Source: Nitrososphaeraceae archaeon
GTDB taxonomy: Archaea > Thermoproteota > Nitrososphaeria > Nitrososphaerales > Nitrososphaeraceae
NCBI GenBank assembly: GCA_031316115.1
Contig: JALDRC010000002.1
Location: 62,001 to 126,000 of the forward strand
Length of the DNA stretch: 64,000 bases
Direction: 5' to 3'
The notes below the pieces were generated by a model. That model was not told where the DNA came from, made no database searches, and saw only the letters and a list, made by a program, of their open reading frames with translations. A program made the translations under genes and the position numbers. How positions within the stretch are numbered: position 1 is the first letter of the stretch; the number at the start of each line of letters is the position of its first letter. This document shows, in pieces, positions 29,805 through 38,667 of this stretch.

Positions 29805-31043
29805 ATGTCTTTAAAAGTAGCGACAATAAGGAAAATACCCATAAGATTACATTTCACGCTAATTATTGTTTTTTTTCTGATAAGTTGGACTTTAGCAGTG
29901 GGAATTATGCCTCAATTTTATCCCTATCTTACCTATTTTGACTATTGGATTGTTGGCATTTCAGGAGCAGGTATTTTATTCATTTCAGTTTTACTACATG
30001 AATTAGCTCATTCAATTTTATCTCTAAAGTACGGATTAGGAGTTAGGCAAATCCTCCTTTTTATTTTTGGTGGAGTTTCAGATATAGAAGAAGAAACAAA
30101 AGATTTTAGAAAAGAGTTCAAAATTGCAGTAGTTGGCCCATTGACAAGTTTTGCGTTAGCTGGATTATTTATATTAATCGAGTTTTTAATATCTTTCTTT
30201 ACTGGAAAATCTAACATAACTTTTCTGGATTTTATTTTATCATCTGGTAATATAGTAATTAATTCAGGGCAGGGTGATTATTTTAGAATTCTCACAATTA
30301 TAGAAGCTGTTGCAAGGTATGCAAGTACAATTAATTTGTTACTGGGGATTTTCAACCTTATTCCAGCTTTTCCTTTAGATGGAGGTAGAATTTTAAGATC
30401 ATTCTTGGTAAAATTAAAAAAAGATTATTTCCAAGCTACCAAAATTTCAGTCCAAATAGGGATTGGAATATCATATGGAATTATATTTTTCGGATTTATT
30501 TCTATACTAAATGGAGCTTTTATAGGTGGTTTTTGGTTAATAATCATTGGTTGGTTTATAAATTCAGGAGCTCAGGCATATTGGCAACAACAAGAGATAA
30601 CTAAAGCACTAGAAGGTTTAAAATTAAAAGATATTATGAATACAAATTTCATAGCGGTAGAACAAGATACATCATTGAAGGAATTAATTGATAATTACTT
30701 TAATATTTATAGAAAAAGCGCGTTTCCAGTTGTGGATAGTGACGGAAAGTTGGTTGGTATGATTTCAACCAATGAGGTTGTGAAATATCAAGACAAAGAC
30801 AAAAATTTATTAGATAAAAAAGTTAACAAAGTAATGATACCTTTTTCAGAGTTGTTGATTTTGGACGCTGAAGACGAAGTTAATCATGCATTACCTCAAC
30901 TTATAAAAAAAGGTTCAAGTAGAATATATATAAATGATTATAATGGTAAATTGATTGGGATTATAAGTAAATCAGATATCTTAAATGTTGCAAAGGAAAA
31001 ACAAGAGTACATGAAGCTAAGTAAAGGTTTTATAGATAAATAA
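29805..31043 (+). CDS. Site-2 protease-type membrane metalloprotease with CBS domains
   Basis: 412 residues from ATG 29805 (a GTG at 29790 is in frame but overlaps the AAGGAGTG ribosome site, which therefore favours the ATG). M50 family: zinc motif HELAH in SVLLHELAHSILSLKYG, third ligand in FPLDGGRILRS, six or so membrane helices, then two CBS repeats (LKDIMNTNFIAVEQDTSLKE; VNKVMIPFSELLILDAEDE). Such enzymes cut membrane-bound regulators inside the bilayer; the CBS pair probably senses adenine nucleotides. The membrane helix pattern and motif spacing match the archaeal CBS-M50 group. Substrate unknown. Confidence 0.9.
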   Translation: MSLKVATIRKIPIRLHFTLIIVFFLISWTLAVGIMPQFYPYLTYFDYWIVGISGAGILFISVLLHELAHSILSLKYGLGVRQILLFIFGGVSDIEEETKDFRKEFKIAVVGPLTSFALAGLFILIEFLISFFTGKSNITFLDFILSSGNIVINSGQGDYFRILTIIEAVARYASTINLLLGIFNLIPAFPLDGGRILRSFLVKLKKDYFQATKISVQIGIGISYGIIFFGFISILNGAFIGGFWLIIIGWFINSGAQAYWQQQEITKALEGLKLKDIMNTNFIAVEQDTSLKELIDNYFNIYRKSAFPVVDSDGKLVGMISTNEVVKYQDKDKNLLDKKVNKVMIPFSELLILDAEDEVNHALPQLIKKGSSRIYINDYNGKLIGIISKSDILNVAKEKQEYMKLSKGFIDK

Positions 31044-31299
31044 ATAATTATTAAAATATTTTCTAAATCTACATATTGAAACGAAATATTATGGATATAT
31101 GTATAATCATTAAAAAATCCCATAAACTTTGATCTCTTAGGGTAAAATTATTTTTTTGCAAAAATCCCATAAACATATTCCTAATTCCAAAGAAAAAATA
31201 ATATTTCCATATAGATTTTGATATTTTTTATTTTTGTTATTTATTATAATTAAACTAGGTCCAATTTTCGTAGCTCAAAGTGATTTTTAATGAATTATA
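31044..31299. other. Convergent gap, nothing recognised
   Basis: About 250 AT-rich bases between convergent genes. Two near-identical blocks, AAAATCCCATAAAC at 31115 and 31159, flank the middle of the gap and may act in transcription end; no stable hairpin was seen. Confidence 0.35.
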
Positions 31300-31626
31300 T
31301 CAGATCCCATTGCTATTTGACTTTGTAATTTCTATTGTGACTTTGTCACCTACTTTTAAACCTGATTCGTTATATTCCCTTATACTTAATTTGAACGCAG
31401 GAGTATCTCCTGAACCCATACCTCCAATTCCACCAGCACCTCCTAACAATTTTGATAAATTTTTCATTAGGTCTTCTGGAGAAGAAAAAGCAGTTCCCAT
31501 ATTGCCAAATGGAGACTGGGGTTGATTTCTATTTCTAGTATTAAAGTTACTAAATATTATATATACAAAAGGGGACGATTCATCTTGAGAAGCCTCAATT
31601 TTTGATACTATAAATTCACTCTTCAT
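31300..31626 (-). CDS. Conserved-looking hypothetical protein, Gly-rich centre
   Basis: 108 residues. Beta-strands at both ends (EFIVSKIEASQDESSPFVYI; KVGDKVTIEITKSN) surround a disordered Gly/Pro/Asn-rich middle (GGAGGIGGMGSGD) with a helix SPEDLMKNLSKLL. The split-barrel-like ends and flexible centre suggest a small beta-barrel with a long loop. No family was recognised. The frame is intact, ATG start, TAA stop. Confidence 0.55.
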   Translation of the reverse strand: MKSEFIVSKIEASQDESSPFVYIIFSNFNTRNRNQPQSPFGNMGTAFSSPEDLMKNLSKLLGGAGGIGGMGSGDTPAFKLSIREYNESGLKVGDKVTIEITKSNSNGI

Positions 31627-32101
31627 AATTAATATTATTACACTTACTTATTATAATTCTTAGTTTCTAGAATATTTTAAAAAAAATAAAAATTACATAA
31701 AGTGGGATAAATTTTCATTATTATTTACTGTACTGTCATTATTGCTTATGTGATGTGGTGTTATGGATATGATGACGTATAATCCCAACAAAGATGAGCT
31801 TACAAATTATTTTTGATTTGTCTATTTCTTATATCTAAAAGTTAGATACGAAAGTAAAAGATATGTAAATTTATCTTAGACAGAACAGATATGCCTTTCT
31901 ACAGATTACATTTAATTATTGAATAAAAAAATTTCAAATAAACTATTTAATCTATTTCAGTTACAATATTGTAACATGGTATTTTAAAATATTATTAGTT
32001 ATTATATTAACATATATTCCTAATAATAACTTGTTTGATAGTTCAACATAAATGCTAAAAATAAGATTTTGTTTTGTTATAATTAGCTGTTGTACTTTCA
32101 A
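31627..32101. other. Intergenic, nothing recognised
   Basis: About 475 AT-rich bases leading to the composite insertion. No feature was recognised. Confidence 0.35.
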
Positions 32102-32249
32102 AGATAGGTAACAGATTCACTTACCAACAGGGGTAACACTTTTTACCTGCTTGATTTTCTTGCTACCATTCTGATTATTTAATCTTCCTTTCATAAGAAA
32201 CATTTCAGATGGTGTGTGACTATTGATACTACCATGTTCTCTTTCTTTA

Positions 32250-33317
32250 CTGAATAACATTAATCAGTAGACCTTGTAAGATACTTTAAAACATCTAGAT
32301 TAAATCTTCTTGTTCTATAGTAACTAGAAATTGCATCCTTTAAAGAATCAAATGTAGGATAATAACAAGAAAGTATGTTGTACTTTCCCTGTCTCCAACA
32401 TTCTTCAATTACATTAAATTTTGGAGAGCCAACAGGTAAATATTCTACTCTTATGCTATCTTTATTTTCAGCCAGATATTTTCTAGTTATCTTAGAACGA
32501 TGGGGTGTTGCTCTATCAACAAATATGATGCATTTACCAAATTTATTCTGTATATATTTTAGATAATCAACAAATGTACTACTGTTAAATTTATCATATT
32601 GTAAAAATAATTGTTTACCTTCTATAGATAAACAACCAAATACAATAGTCTTTTACGACAACCTGTAACTGTAACTATTGGTCTTTTATCTGCAGAAATC
32701 CACTTCTTTTCTCTGAAGATATAATCATAAACAAATATCGATTCATCTTGCACTATTATATCCCAATCCTTATTGTTTTTATTTCTGTTATTGAGAATAT
32801 GGTTTACTCTTTTTTGAGGCTCTTCTTTTCCTTTGCAGAAGCAGTATTTACAAATCTTTTCTTTGGTACTTTGGATTTGAATCCCCACTTGTGTAACAAA
32901 CGATAGATATGCATTTCATGATATCTTACTCTTGTCTTTTTGTAGATAAGATCCATAACCTGTCTGAAATCCCATCCTGCATTGCTTTGTGCCAATTCTT
33001 GTCTTATTTTTACCATTACATCGTTTGGTACATCTGGAGGCCTACCTGTTCTTGATTGGTCTTGCAATCCTTCTAATCCATTTTCGTTGTATCTTTGTAC
33101 TCATTTGTAAGCCCATGCTCTACATCTGTGTAATTCTTTGCTACATTTTCTATGTGTTGTTTATCTTGTGTACGCCTTACTAGTTGTATCCTTTCTTTAA
33201 TATCTGCATTAGATTCATGGTTGTAAATCTTATCTAGTTTAGTATAATGACGCAATTATGATATGTGTCGGATACCGGTTAGCTAAAAATGTATCTACGA
33301 AGTTTAGTTAGTCAGTA
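32250..33317 (-). mobile_element. IS630-family element nested in the IS481-like element
   Basis: Ends TACTGAATAAC (32250-32260) and GTTAGTCAGTA (33307-33317) correspond to the inverted repeats of the IS630 copy at 17490-18595, with one mismatch, and carry the TA dinucleotide at both borders. The IS481 reading frame resumes on either side, which fixes the borders independently. The interior is a frame-shifted transposase related to the first copy. Confidence 0.82.
32274..33255 (-). pseudogene. IS630-family transposase, several frameshifts
   Basis: Fragments in order from 33255: ADIKERIQLVRRTQDKQH; RTGRPPDVPNDVMVKIRQEL and NAGWDFRQVMDLIYKKTRV; WGFKSKVPKKRFVNTASA; DIIVQDESIFVYDYIF; KRPIVTVTGCRK; then, near 32400-32550, a stretch with VDRATPHRSK and EYLPVGSPKFNVIEECW. 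These are the N-terminal HTH and the D-D-E catalytic parts of an IS630 transposase, lying in three registers. It closely parallels the copy at 17579-18573 and is likewise dead. Confidence 0.82.
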
Positions 33318-34128
33318 TTCAATGTAGCTTTTACGAACATAGCATATCTTCTCTTTCTATTTTCTAGATTAGGCATATTTTTACCGATAGAAACTCATTC
33401 TTTACTATCTTGTTATATGCTTCTATCTTTCCCTGGAGTTGCGGATATCTGCCAGGTAAGGATTTATCTTTAATATTGTTACGTTTGAGAAAATGTCTGA
33501 AAATTTTGGATGTAAACTGTTTACCGTTATCGTGCATTACCTTTTCTGGTTTACCATTTTCTATTATGTAATCTTCACACATCTACATCTACACTTCTTT
33601 TCCTCTCAGTTCATTCACTTGTTACCTTTCTTGAACAATCGTCTTCATAAATGATAAAATAGTTCTTTTGAGCACGATGGTTCAAAATAAAATGGTCCCA
33701 AGATAGCCATCTGTATGATTTGATTGGGTTTTTTCAGTGCAAATCTTTTCCATTTTTTATTTCGGATTTTAAATGAAAGGATATTCAGACCATGTCTTTT
33801 CACATTGTATATGATTCTTGTATTGAGCGATATTTCCTTTAAACGCTTTAACCTGAATTTTATACGATTGCATCTAAATCTTTTGGTTATATGTAAATAC
33901 AGTATTTCTTCTTCTATCTCTTTTGTTACCTTTATTGGTTGGGTATTATGTGGTTTTCGACTTTTATCCTGCAGACTTTCTATTCCATACTTTAGTACTG
34001 TTCTTCCACTTGTAGTATGTCTTCTGGATATATCGTATATAGTATAGATATCAGTTACTGTATCTCCAGTGCATTCTTTTTCATGAATTAAATTATATTT
34101 TGTTGTAATTCTATTTTTGTATACACTC
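33318..34128 (-). pseudogene. IS481-like transposase, N-terminal and core part
   Basis: Reading from ~34128: a helix-turn-helix region (TDIYTIYDISRRHTTSGRTV, LQDKSRKPHNTQP), then KEIEEEILYLHITKR, a degraded middle, and the integrase core end MCEDYIIENGKPEKVMHDNG, KQFTSKIFRHFLKRNN, GRYPQLQGKIEAYNKIVKNE. DNGxxF and the QxxGKxE motif are typical of rve-type integrase domains (IS481/IS3). The C-terminal ~50 residues lie beyond the nested IS630 at 32140-32249. Several frame breaks plus the insertion make it non-functional. Confidence 0.78.
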
Positions 34129-34445
34129 CCTAACAGAACCAGAAAGTGTTACCTATGTGTGTAAATGAAGTTGTAACCTATCTATGTAAGTATTACATAT
34201 AATCATACAATAATTTAAATTTCTTATTCATCTTCACTAGCAACTTAATACTAAATTATAAATACATTAGTGAAAATTTTCAATTAGTTAGTTTTTATTT
34301 TAGGTTGATGTATTAAAAAAATCTTAAATTAAAAATATATCAAAGAATATTTAGCCTCAGTATTTGGAGTCAATTATATCATTTGTATAAACAGATCTCT
34401 ACATTGTCAAAAATACCTAATAGCTAAAAATTGTCAAAATATCTA

Positions 34446-34490
34446 TAAAAAAAATAAAAAAATAGATAAAGAAATTTTTTTCTTTTATCT
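34446..34490 (-). terminator. Hairpin plus T-run after amoC
   Basis: On the minus strand, 25 bases after the amoC stop, AGATAAAAGAAA (34479-34490) pairs with TTTCTTTATCT (34464-34474), followed by a run of about 16 bases that are nearly all T (34447-34462). This is the shape of an intrinsic terminator; archaea also stop at T-runs alone. Confidence 0.55.
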
Positions 34491-34515
34491 GTTTGTTTGT
34501 TTTTCTGCTTTTGTT

Positions 34516-35078
34516 TTAAGGAATAGATCTGCTGTATAGTTTTCCTTCTAATGCTAGTTTGTACATCTCTGCTACATATGGGTTCTTTCCTGGTGTTTCA
34601 GCACCAAGTTCTACCAAACGTGCATACACTCTTACTACATATGCAAGAGCACCCATGAAAGCTACAACTACTCCCATGTTGAACATCCAGTGGTTTGGTA
34701 CAGCAAATATTTCTTCTACGAACCAAAAGTGCCACATTTCATTAACACCTATGGTAAACATTGTAGCCAAGTAACCGATTATGGTTATCTTTAATCCTGT
34801 GTTCATAGAGTTGTTTGGACCTCTAAGTACAGGTACTCTTCTGTCATACATCGCTTACAAACTCATCCTAATGGTAATGCAATAAAGTGGCTGTATAACC
34901 ACCAATGGGCAGGTGTAAATGCACTATCTCTAATAGCTGTTTGATGTAATGAACCATCAACAAAGTTGTCTACTTCTACGGATGCAGCAATAGAACCTAG
35001 CATAATTACCATTATGTAGATCTTTTTTAGTCTTTGAATTTCTACTTCTTTCGGTATGAGTGCAGGCATCTGAGCCAT
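34516..35078 (-). pseudogene. amoC: Ammonia monooxygenase subunit C, disrupted copy
   Basis: The N-terminal half runs from ATG 35078 (MAQMPALIPKEVEIQRLKK) through SVEVDNFVDGSLHQTAIRD and HWWLYSHFIALPLG, then meets TGA at 34863-34865. Fourteen bases later the frame, shifted by one, resumes at MYDRRVPVLRGPNNSMNTGL and is perfect to the normal end KLALEGKLYSRSIP. Archaeal AmoC is ~190 residues with a Trp-Gly segment exactly at the break, so 14 bases stand where 15 are expected. AmoC is a membrane subunit of the enzyme that oxidises ammonia to hydroxylamine. No amoA, amoB or amoX is nearby, so this is an extra copy. It is either a recent pseudogene or a sequence error. Confidence 0.85.
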
Positions 35079-35110
35079 TTTTATCAATAACCCTTCTTTA
35101 AAGTAACATT

Positions 35111-35127
35111 TAAGTATATATTAAAAA
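35111..35127 (-). promoter_or_regulatory. TATA box upstream of amoC
   Basis: On the minus strand TTTTTAATATATACTTA lies about 40 bases before the ATG at 35078, implying a transcript start near 35095 with a short leader. A well-formed promoter in front of a broken gene suggests the break is recent or not real. Confidence 0.5.
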
Positions 35128-35418
35128 GAATGAACAAAATTAAAAATTATAGATAAAAACAGATAATTATTGTAGAATATATATTATTTACGGATAATTG
35201 TTATGAGATTTATTATAACAATAGAATAATCATTAATGATTATCATTAATGATAAACTAATTATGTAAAAAAAAGAAAATATTATCAATTCTAACTCGAT
35301 AAAGATTATTTTGCATTTAAATTTAGAAAATTATTATCTGATTTATTCAATAACAAATTCAAAACACAAATTATACTCCAATGGTAGATCTAAGAGGAGA
35401 GGAGGATGTAATCATACT

Positions 35419-35862
35419 GTGGTCATAACAAATAAGAAGAAACAAATCGCTGATCTGTATGAATCATACAATAAAGTTCTTTTAAAATTTACTACTATCC
35501 TGATTTCTTCTCAGATCATACATCTTATCTGGTTAACATATGTAGCAACAATTCCATACTTTCTATTTCAAGAGATTTGGTATATTCCAGAAAATTTTCT
35601 TTTTGCCGCTATCGATTATCTTGAAATTCCAGCTTTAACATTGACATCATTGTATTATTTTGTAAACTTATCAAAAAAGAATATCTTGCTCTTAACTGCT
35701 ATTTTTCTACAATTCATTCATATCGCATGGATAACCGATACATTTATCTTAGAAAATGCTCATGACATAGGCTTTGCCATCTATATAGTTATTTTAATCG
35801 ATTATTCTGAGATTCCGGTAATTATAGATTTTATAAAAAAATCTTTAAAGAAAAAACACTAA
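35419..35862 (+). CDS. Four-helix membrane protein with internal duplication
   Basis: 147 residues from GTG 35419; the frame extends upstream to TTG 35311, but that part does not look like protein and a purine-rich AAGAGGAGAGGAGG precedes the GTG. There are four membrane helices in two repeats. Repeat 1 has SSQIIHLIWLTYVA and AAIDYLEIPALTL; repeat 2 has LQFIHIAWITDTF and ILIDYSEIPVIID. Each repeat thus contains H-x-x-W and DY-x-EIP in the membrane, giving paired His, Asp and Glu residues that could bind a metal or a quinone head group. It is divergent from amoC with ~340 bases between the starts. Family not recognised. Confidence 0.7.
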   Translation: MVITNKKKQIADLYESYNKVLLKFTTILISSQIIHLIWLTYVATIPYFLFQEIWYIPENFLFAAIDYLEIPALTLTSLYYFVNLSKKNILLLTAIFLQFIHIAWITDTFILENAHDIGFAIYIVILIDYSEIPVIIDFIKKSLKKKH

Positions 35863-36126
35863 GGATTAAATTTTTTTTTAGTAAAATTGAAGTATTTATT
35901 AATTAAATACTGGTTTTAAATCTTTAAGAATGATTTTGATATAAGATCATTTTGCATATGTAACTTGTGTTATAGAATTTTATGATTTTATTTACTAGAC
36001 AAATAACATATTTTTAAATCCTATTATTTTAATATTTGATAGAGATTTATTAAAGATACATATTGAAAATTCTAAAATTTTTCCAAAATATATAATATTT
36101 AAGTATTTTAATTATCTAAAAATATT

Positions 36127-36300
36127 ATGGAAAAGGAAAATAGAACACATGAAGTAAGAGGTTCAGCTCCTAGAGAAGAAGAATCTCGTCTTAAGACACA
36201 AAAAAAGATAAGCTCAGAAACAACCGACGGTGATAGAAAACATGAAGTAAGAGGTTCAGCTCCTAGAGAAGAAGAAGTTAAACAAAAAAATTCTTCGTGA
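36127..36300 (+). CDS. Small acidic/basic protein with a duplicated 12-residue motif
   Basis: 57 residues from ATG 36127 to TGA 36300. The segment HEVRGSAPREEE occurs twice, at residues 8-19 and 39-50, separated by a Lys/Thr-rich linker, and the two DNA copies (CATGAAGTAAGAGGTTCAGC and following bases) are identical over about 38 bases. The protein is very hydrophilic and probably disordered. The TATA-like TATATAATATTTAAG lies 25-35 bases upstream. It could be a short linear-motif protein binding a partner. No known family was recognised. Confidence 0.65.
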   Translation: MEKENRTHEVRGSAPREEESRLKTQKKISSETTDGDRKHEVRGSAPREEEVKQKNSS

Positions 36301-37087
36301 ATCAAGAAATTTTAATATTGATGTAATCTCAATGAATATAGACCAATATATCTAGAAATTTCACAGAAAATATAGAACTATACAATATAATGACTCGAAA
36401 CCTATAAGATAGAATATCTAATTTAGCATATTTAGCTAATAATAAAATCTTAGGAGAGAATTGTTACAATTCTGTAATACTATTTATTGTATCTGATGGT
36501 ACCGACTAACCAGACAAAGCTGCAAACATCTATCAGAGTTCATTGATGGCTCACATATACAACAGCTAGCACATACTCCATTCAAAAAGCTAGACCTTAT
36601 CATATAAGGAGTTAGGTAACACGTAACAAGGAGTTAGTCAGTTGGATAAGAGAATAAACAACAGGAAAAGACTTTTACATGTATTCAACAAGTCATTTTA
36701 TATAAGACATATTAGCAAATTAATATTTTTAATAGAAGTGTTAAATTAAAGATCTAACTTCAGTTTTTATATATTTAGTATTAATCATATGAACATAAAA
36801 TTAAAAAGAAAATTATGAGATTTTATTCTACTGTCAAAGATGTGGTGAAATATATCCAACTCAATAACTCTTGGTAGAAATCCCAATATTATTGACAATC
36901 ACTAATGCTGTTTGTATCACCATCTTAATTCAAATCGACAAAAAATATTTTATTAATAATGTTATTTCCACAATAGGAAAAGTACAAAGAGGAATAATAA
37001 AACAATTGATATTCAAGATTGTTATTAATGTAACGTGAGTACAATTGAAGGCATCTTGCAATCTCACGTGTTGTCTGCGGGCTTTAT
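36301..37087. other. Intergenic, 0.8 kb, mostly empty
   Basis: A 10-base direct repeat AAGGAGTTAG (36607-36616 and about 36629-36638) is the only structure noticed. No gene or insertion-sequence end was recognised. Confidence 0.35.
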
Positions 37088-37264
37088 ATGACAACAGATG
37101 GATATTACGTCGAGTTTGAATTTATTGATGATATATTTATTGCTAAAATCACATATGAGCCTTATGAAACCGGAAACTTTTGTTTTGATATTATAGATTT
37201 TAGAATTGGTAAGTTAAAGAGTAAGATTGGTTTAATCAAATTGAATTTGTATATTCTTACCTAA
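37088..37264 (+). CDS. Possible small beta-rich protein
   Basis: 58 codons from ATG 37088 to TAA 37264: MTTDGYYVEFEFIDDIFIAK, ITYEPYETGNFCFDIIDFRI, then a basic tail. Alternating hydrophobic/polar residues look like beta-strands, and the GC content is slightly higher than the flanks. It could be a real small gene or a relic. No family was recognised. Confidence 0.35.
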   Translation: MTTDGYYVEFEFIDDIFIAKITYEPYETGNFCFDIIDFRIGKLKSKIGLIKLNLYILT

Positions 37265-37367
37265 ATTCAAAGACATAAATTTTTCTAATTTTAGGAAAGA
37301 ATAATAAAAATTATAATTCTGGTAAAATTAACCCCTAGTAGTAAAGGAAATAGTAGAAAATAATTCA

Positions 37368-37724
37368 TCATGTAACTTTTTTGTCCAACGAATTAATGAT
37401 AAGTTTTTTTAATTTTGAAGCATTTAGTAATAAATATCTTTCAAACTGTTTTATTTCATCATCGGTTATAGGGTTACCATCATTAGAACAATATAATATA
37501 AATTTATAACAAATAAACGACATGACAGAACCTAAGATAAAATCATCTATCGAATTAACAATATGTTCTAATGCTTGAGATTCTAATTGATATGTAATTC
37601 GCGAAATTTCATCAGAGACTTCAGATATTACTTGTTGTAAATTTTTGTATTTTAACTCATTAAATTCGAGTGTTCGAAATCCTTGAACTATTTCAGATTT
37701 TAGATTTTCTGTATCTTTGTACAT
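37368..37724 (-). CDS. Helical hypothetical protein
   Basis: 118 residues, soluble, almost entirely helical. Heptad pattern in LKSEIVQGFRTLEFNELKYK and NLQQVISEVSDEISRITYQL, then a less polar helix (SIDDFILGSVMSFICYKFIL) and an acidic/basic tail with a possible short helix ending KKLIINSLDKKVT. No domain was recognised. ATG start, TAA stop; intact. Confidence 0.5.
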   Translation of the reverse strand: MYKDTENLKSEIVQGFRTLEFNELKYKNLQQVISEVSDEISRITYQLESQALEHIVNSIDDFILGSVMSFICYKFILYCSNDGNPITDDEIKQFERYLLLNASKLKKLIINSLDKKVT

Positions 37725-38149
37725 TTAATCATTCGTAATGTAGTTTAATACAATTTAAATTTAATTTAATTCTGCAAAATATAAATTTCCAATAAACAAT
37801 TCTACACTAAAATCAAAAAATATTTTTATTTTTACCTTAATTCTCATTTAAAAAACAAAGTTTTTGGATATTGCAGTTAGAATTTCCTATTATTGCTTTT
37901 ATATATCTGCGAGTACTAGACGTGTTATAATATAGCTCTTGTTTAGTTCTTATCATTGAATTATTATTTATTATTAATCCTGCAGTCAACTCTTTTATAG
38001 TCATCTTAAAGAGGAATTAGATTTGAATTCCCTCTGAAAATTCTATATTTAGCATCTGGAATAAAAAATTGAAAAAGAAGATATCAGCTTTACACAGATT
38101 TATCTTTAACTTTACAAATCCTTAATACTTTAGTTAAATAAATAATAAC
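37725..38149. other. Divergent gap, nothing recognised
   Basis: About 425 AT-rich bases between divergent small genes. It presumably holds their promoters; no specific site is claimed. Confidence 0.35.
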
Positions 38150-38410
38150 ATGTCTGAAATAAAAAATAAATGTTCTAATTGTGGCGCTCCTGTAACCAAC
38201 TCAATATCTATTAAAATAAAAGATGATAAGTTTGTGAAACTAGGAAAATTTATTAACCAAACTTGGATCTGTGATGACTGTCTTTTGAAAAAACAAGGTA
38301 TAAAATCAGATACTGTTTCGTATTCAACGGAAATTAAAGGATCAGAACCAAATGATTATGCAACTTCTGCGGATGTTTCTCCAAATACACCTCCTGCTGA
38401 TAAAACTTGA
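38150..38410 (+). CDS. Small zinc-ribbon protein with disordered tail
   Basis: 86 residues. CSNCGAPVTNSISIKIKDDK near the N-terminus and WICDDCLLKKQG form a CxxC...CxxC zinc ribbon around a short beta-hairpin. The last ~35 residues are Ser/Thr/Pro/Asp-rich (SADVSPNTPPADKT) and probably disordered. Such one-ribbon proteins may bind nucleic acid or protein partners; no function is assigned. ATG start, TGA stop. Confidence 0.65.
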   Translation: MSEIKNKCSNCGAPVTNSISIKIKDDKFVKLGKFINQTWICDDCLLKKQGIKSDTVSYSTEIKGSEPNDYATSADVSPNTPPADKT

Positions 38411-38667
38411 CATCATAAAGAAACTGAGATAAGCATTCCTATCTAAAATAATTCAAGATATAACGTATATATTAAAAATCAATAAAGAGTTTATGTCTCA
38501 TCTATTGTTTATTATATATTGCATATTACAAATGAAAATCTTTCAAATATACTGAGATTAAAATCTTTATATTATTTAAGTTAGAGTTTTTCAGTTACGT
38601 GACCAAAATACAGTTTGTAGAAAGTAATATGTAGATTATTAAATTCTAAAATACTTTTTTTTATTGT

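Larger units (their letters stand above)
32102..34183 (-). mobile_element. IS481-like element, split by a nested IS630 element
   Basis: Imperfect 39-bp terminal inverted repeats lie at 32102-32140 and 34145-34183; both ends read AGATAGGT.ACA inward and share GGTAACACT at the inner edge. The transposase frame on the minus strand is interrupted between FVKAT-like sequence at about 33318 and KEREHGSINSHTPSEMF at about 32249, exactly where the IS630 copy sits. No certain target duplication was found. Without the insert, the element would be about 1.0 kb, normal for IS481. Confidence 0.8.

Noticed and set aside
36108-36305. Minus-strand 65-codon frame over the repeat protein
   Set aside because: It is the antisense shadow of the plus-strand gene 36127-36300, whose duplicated motif, ATG and TATA-like upstream sequence are far more convincing.
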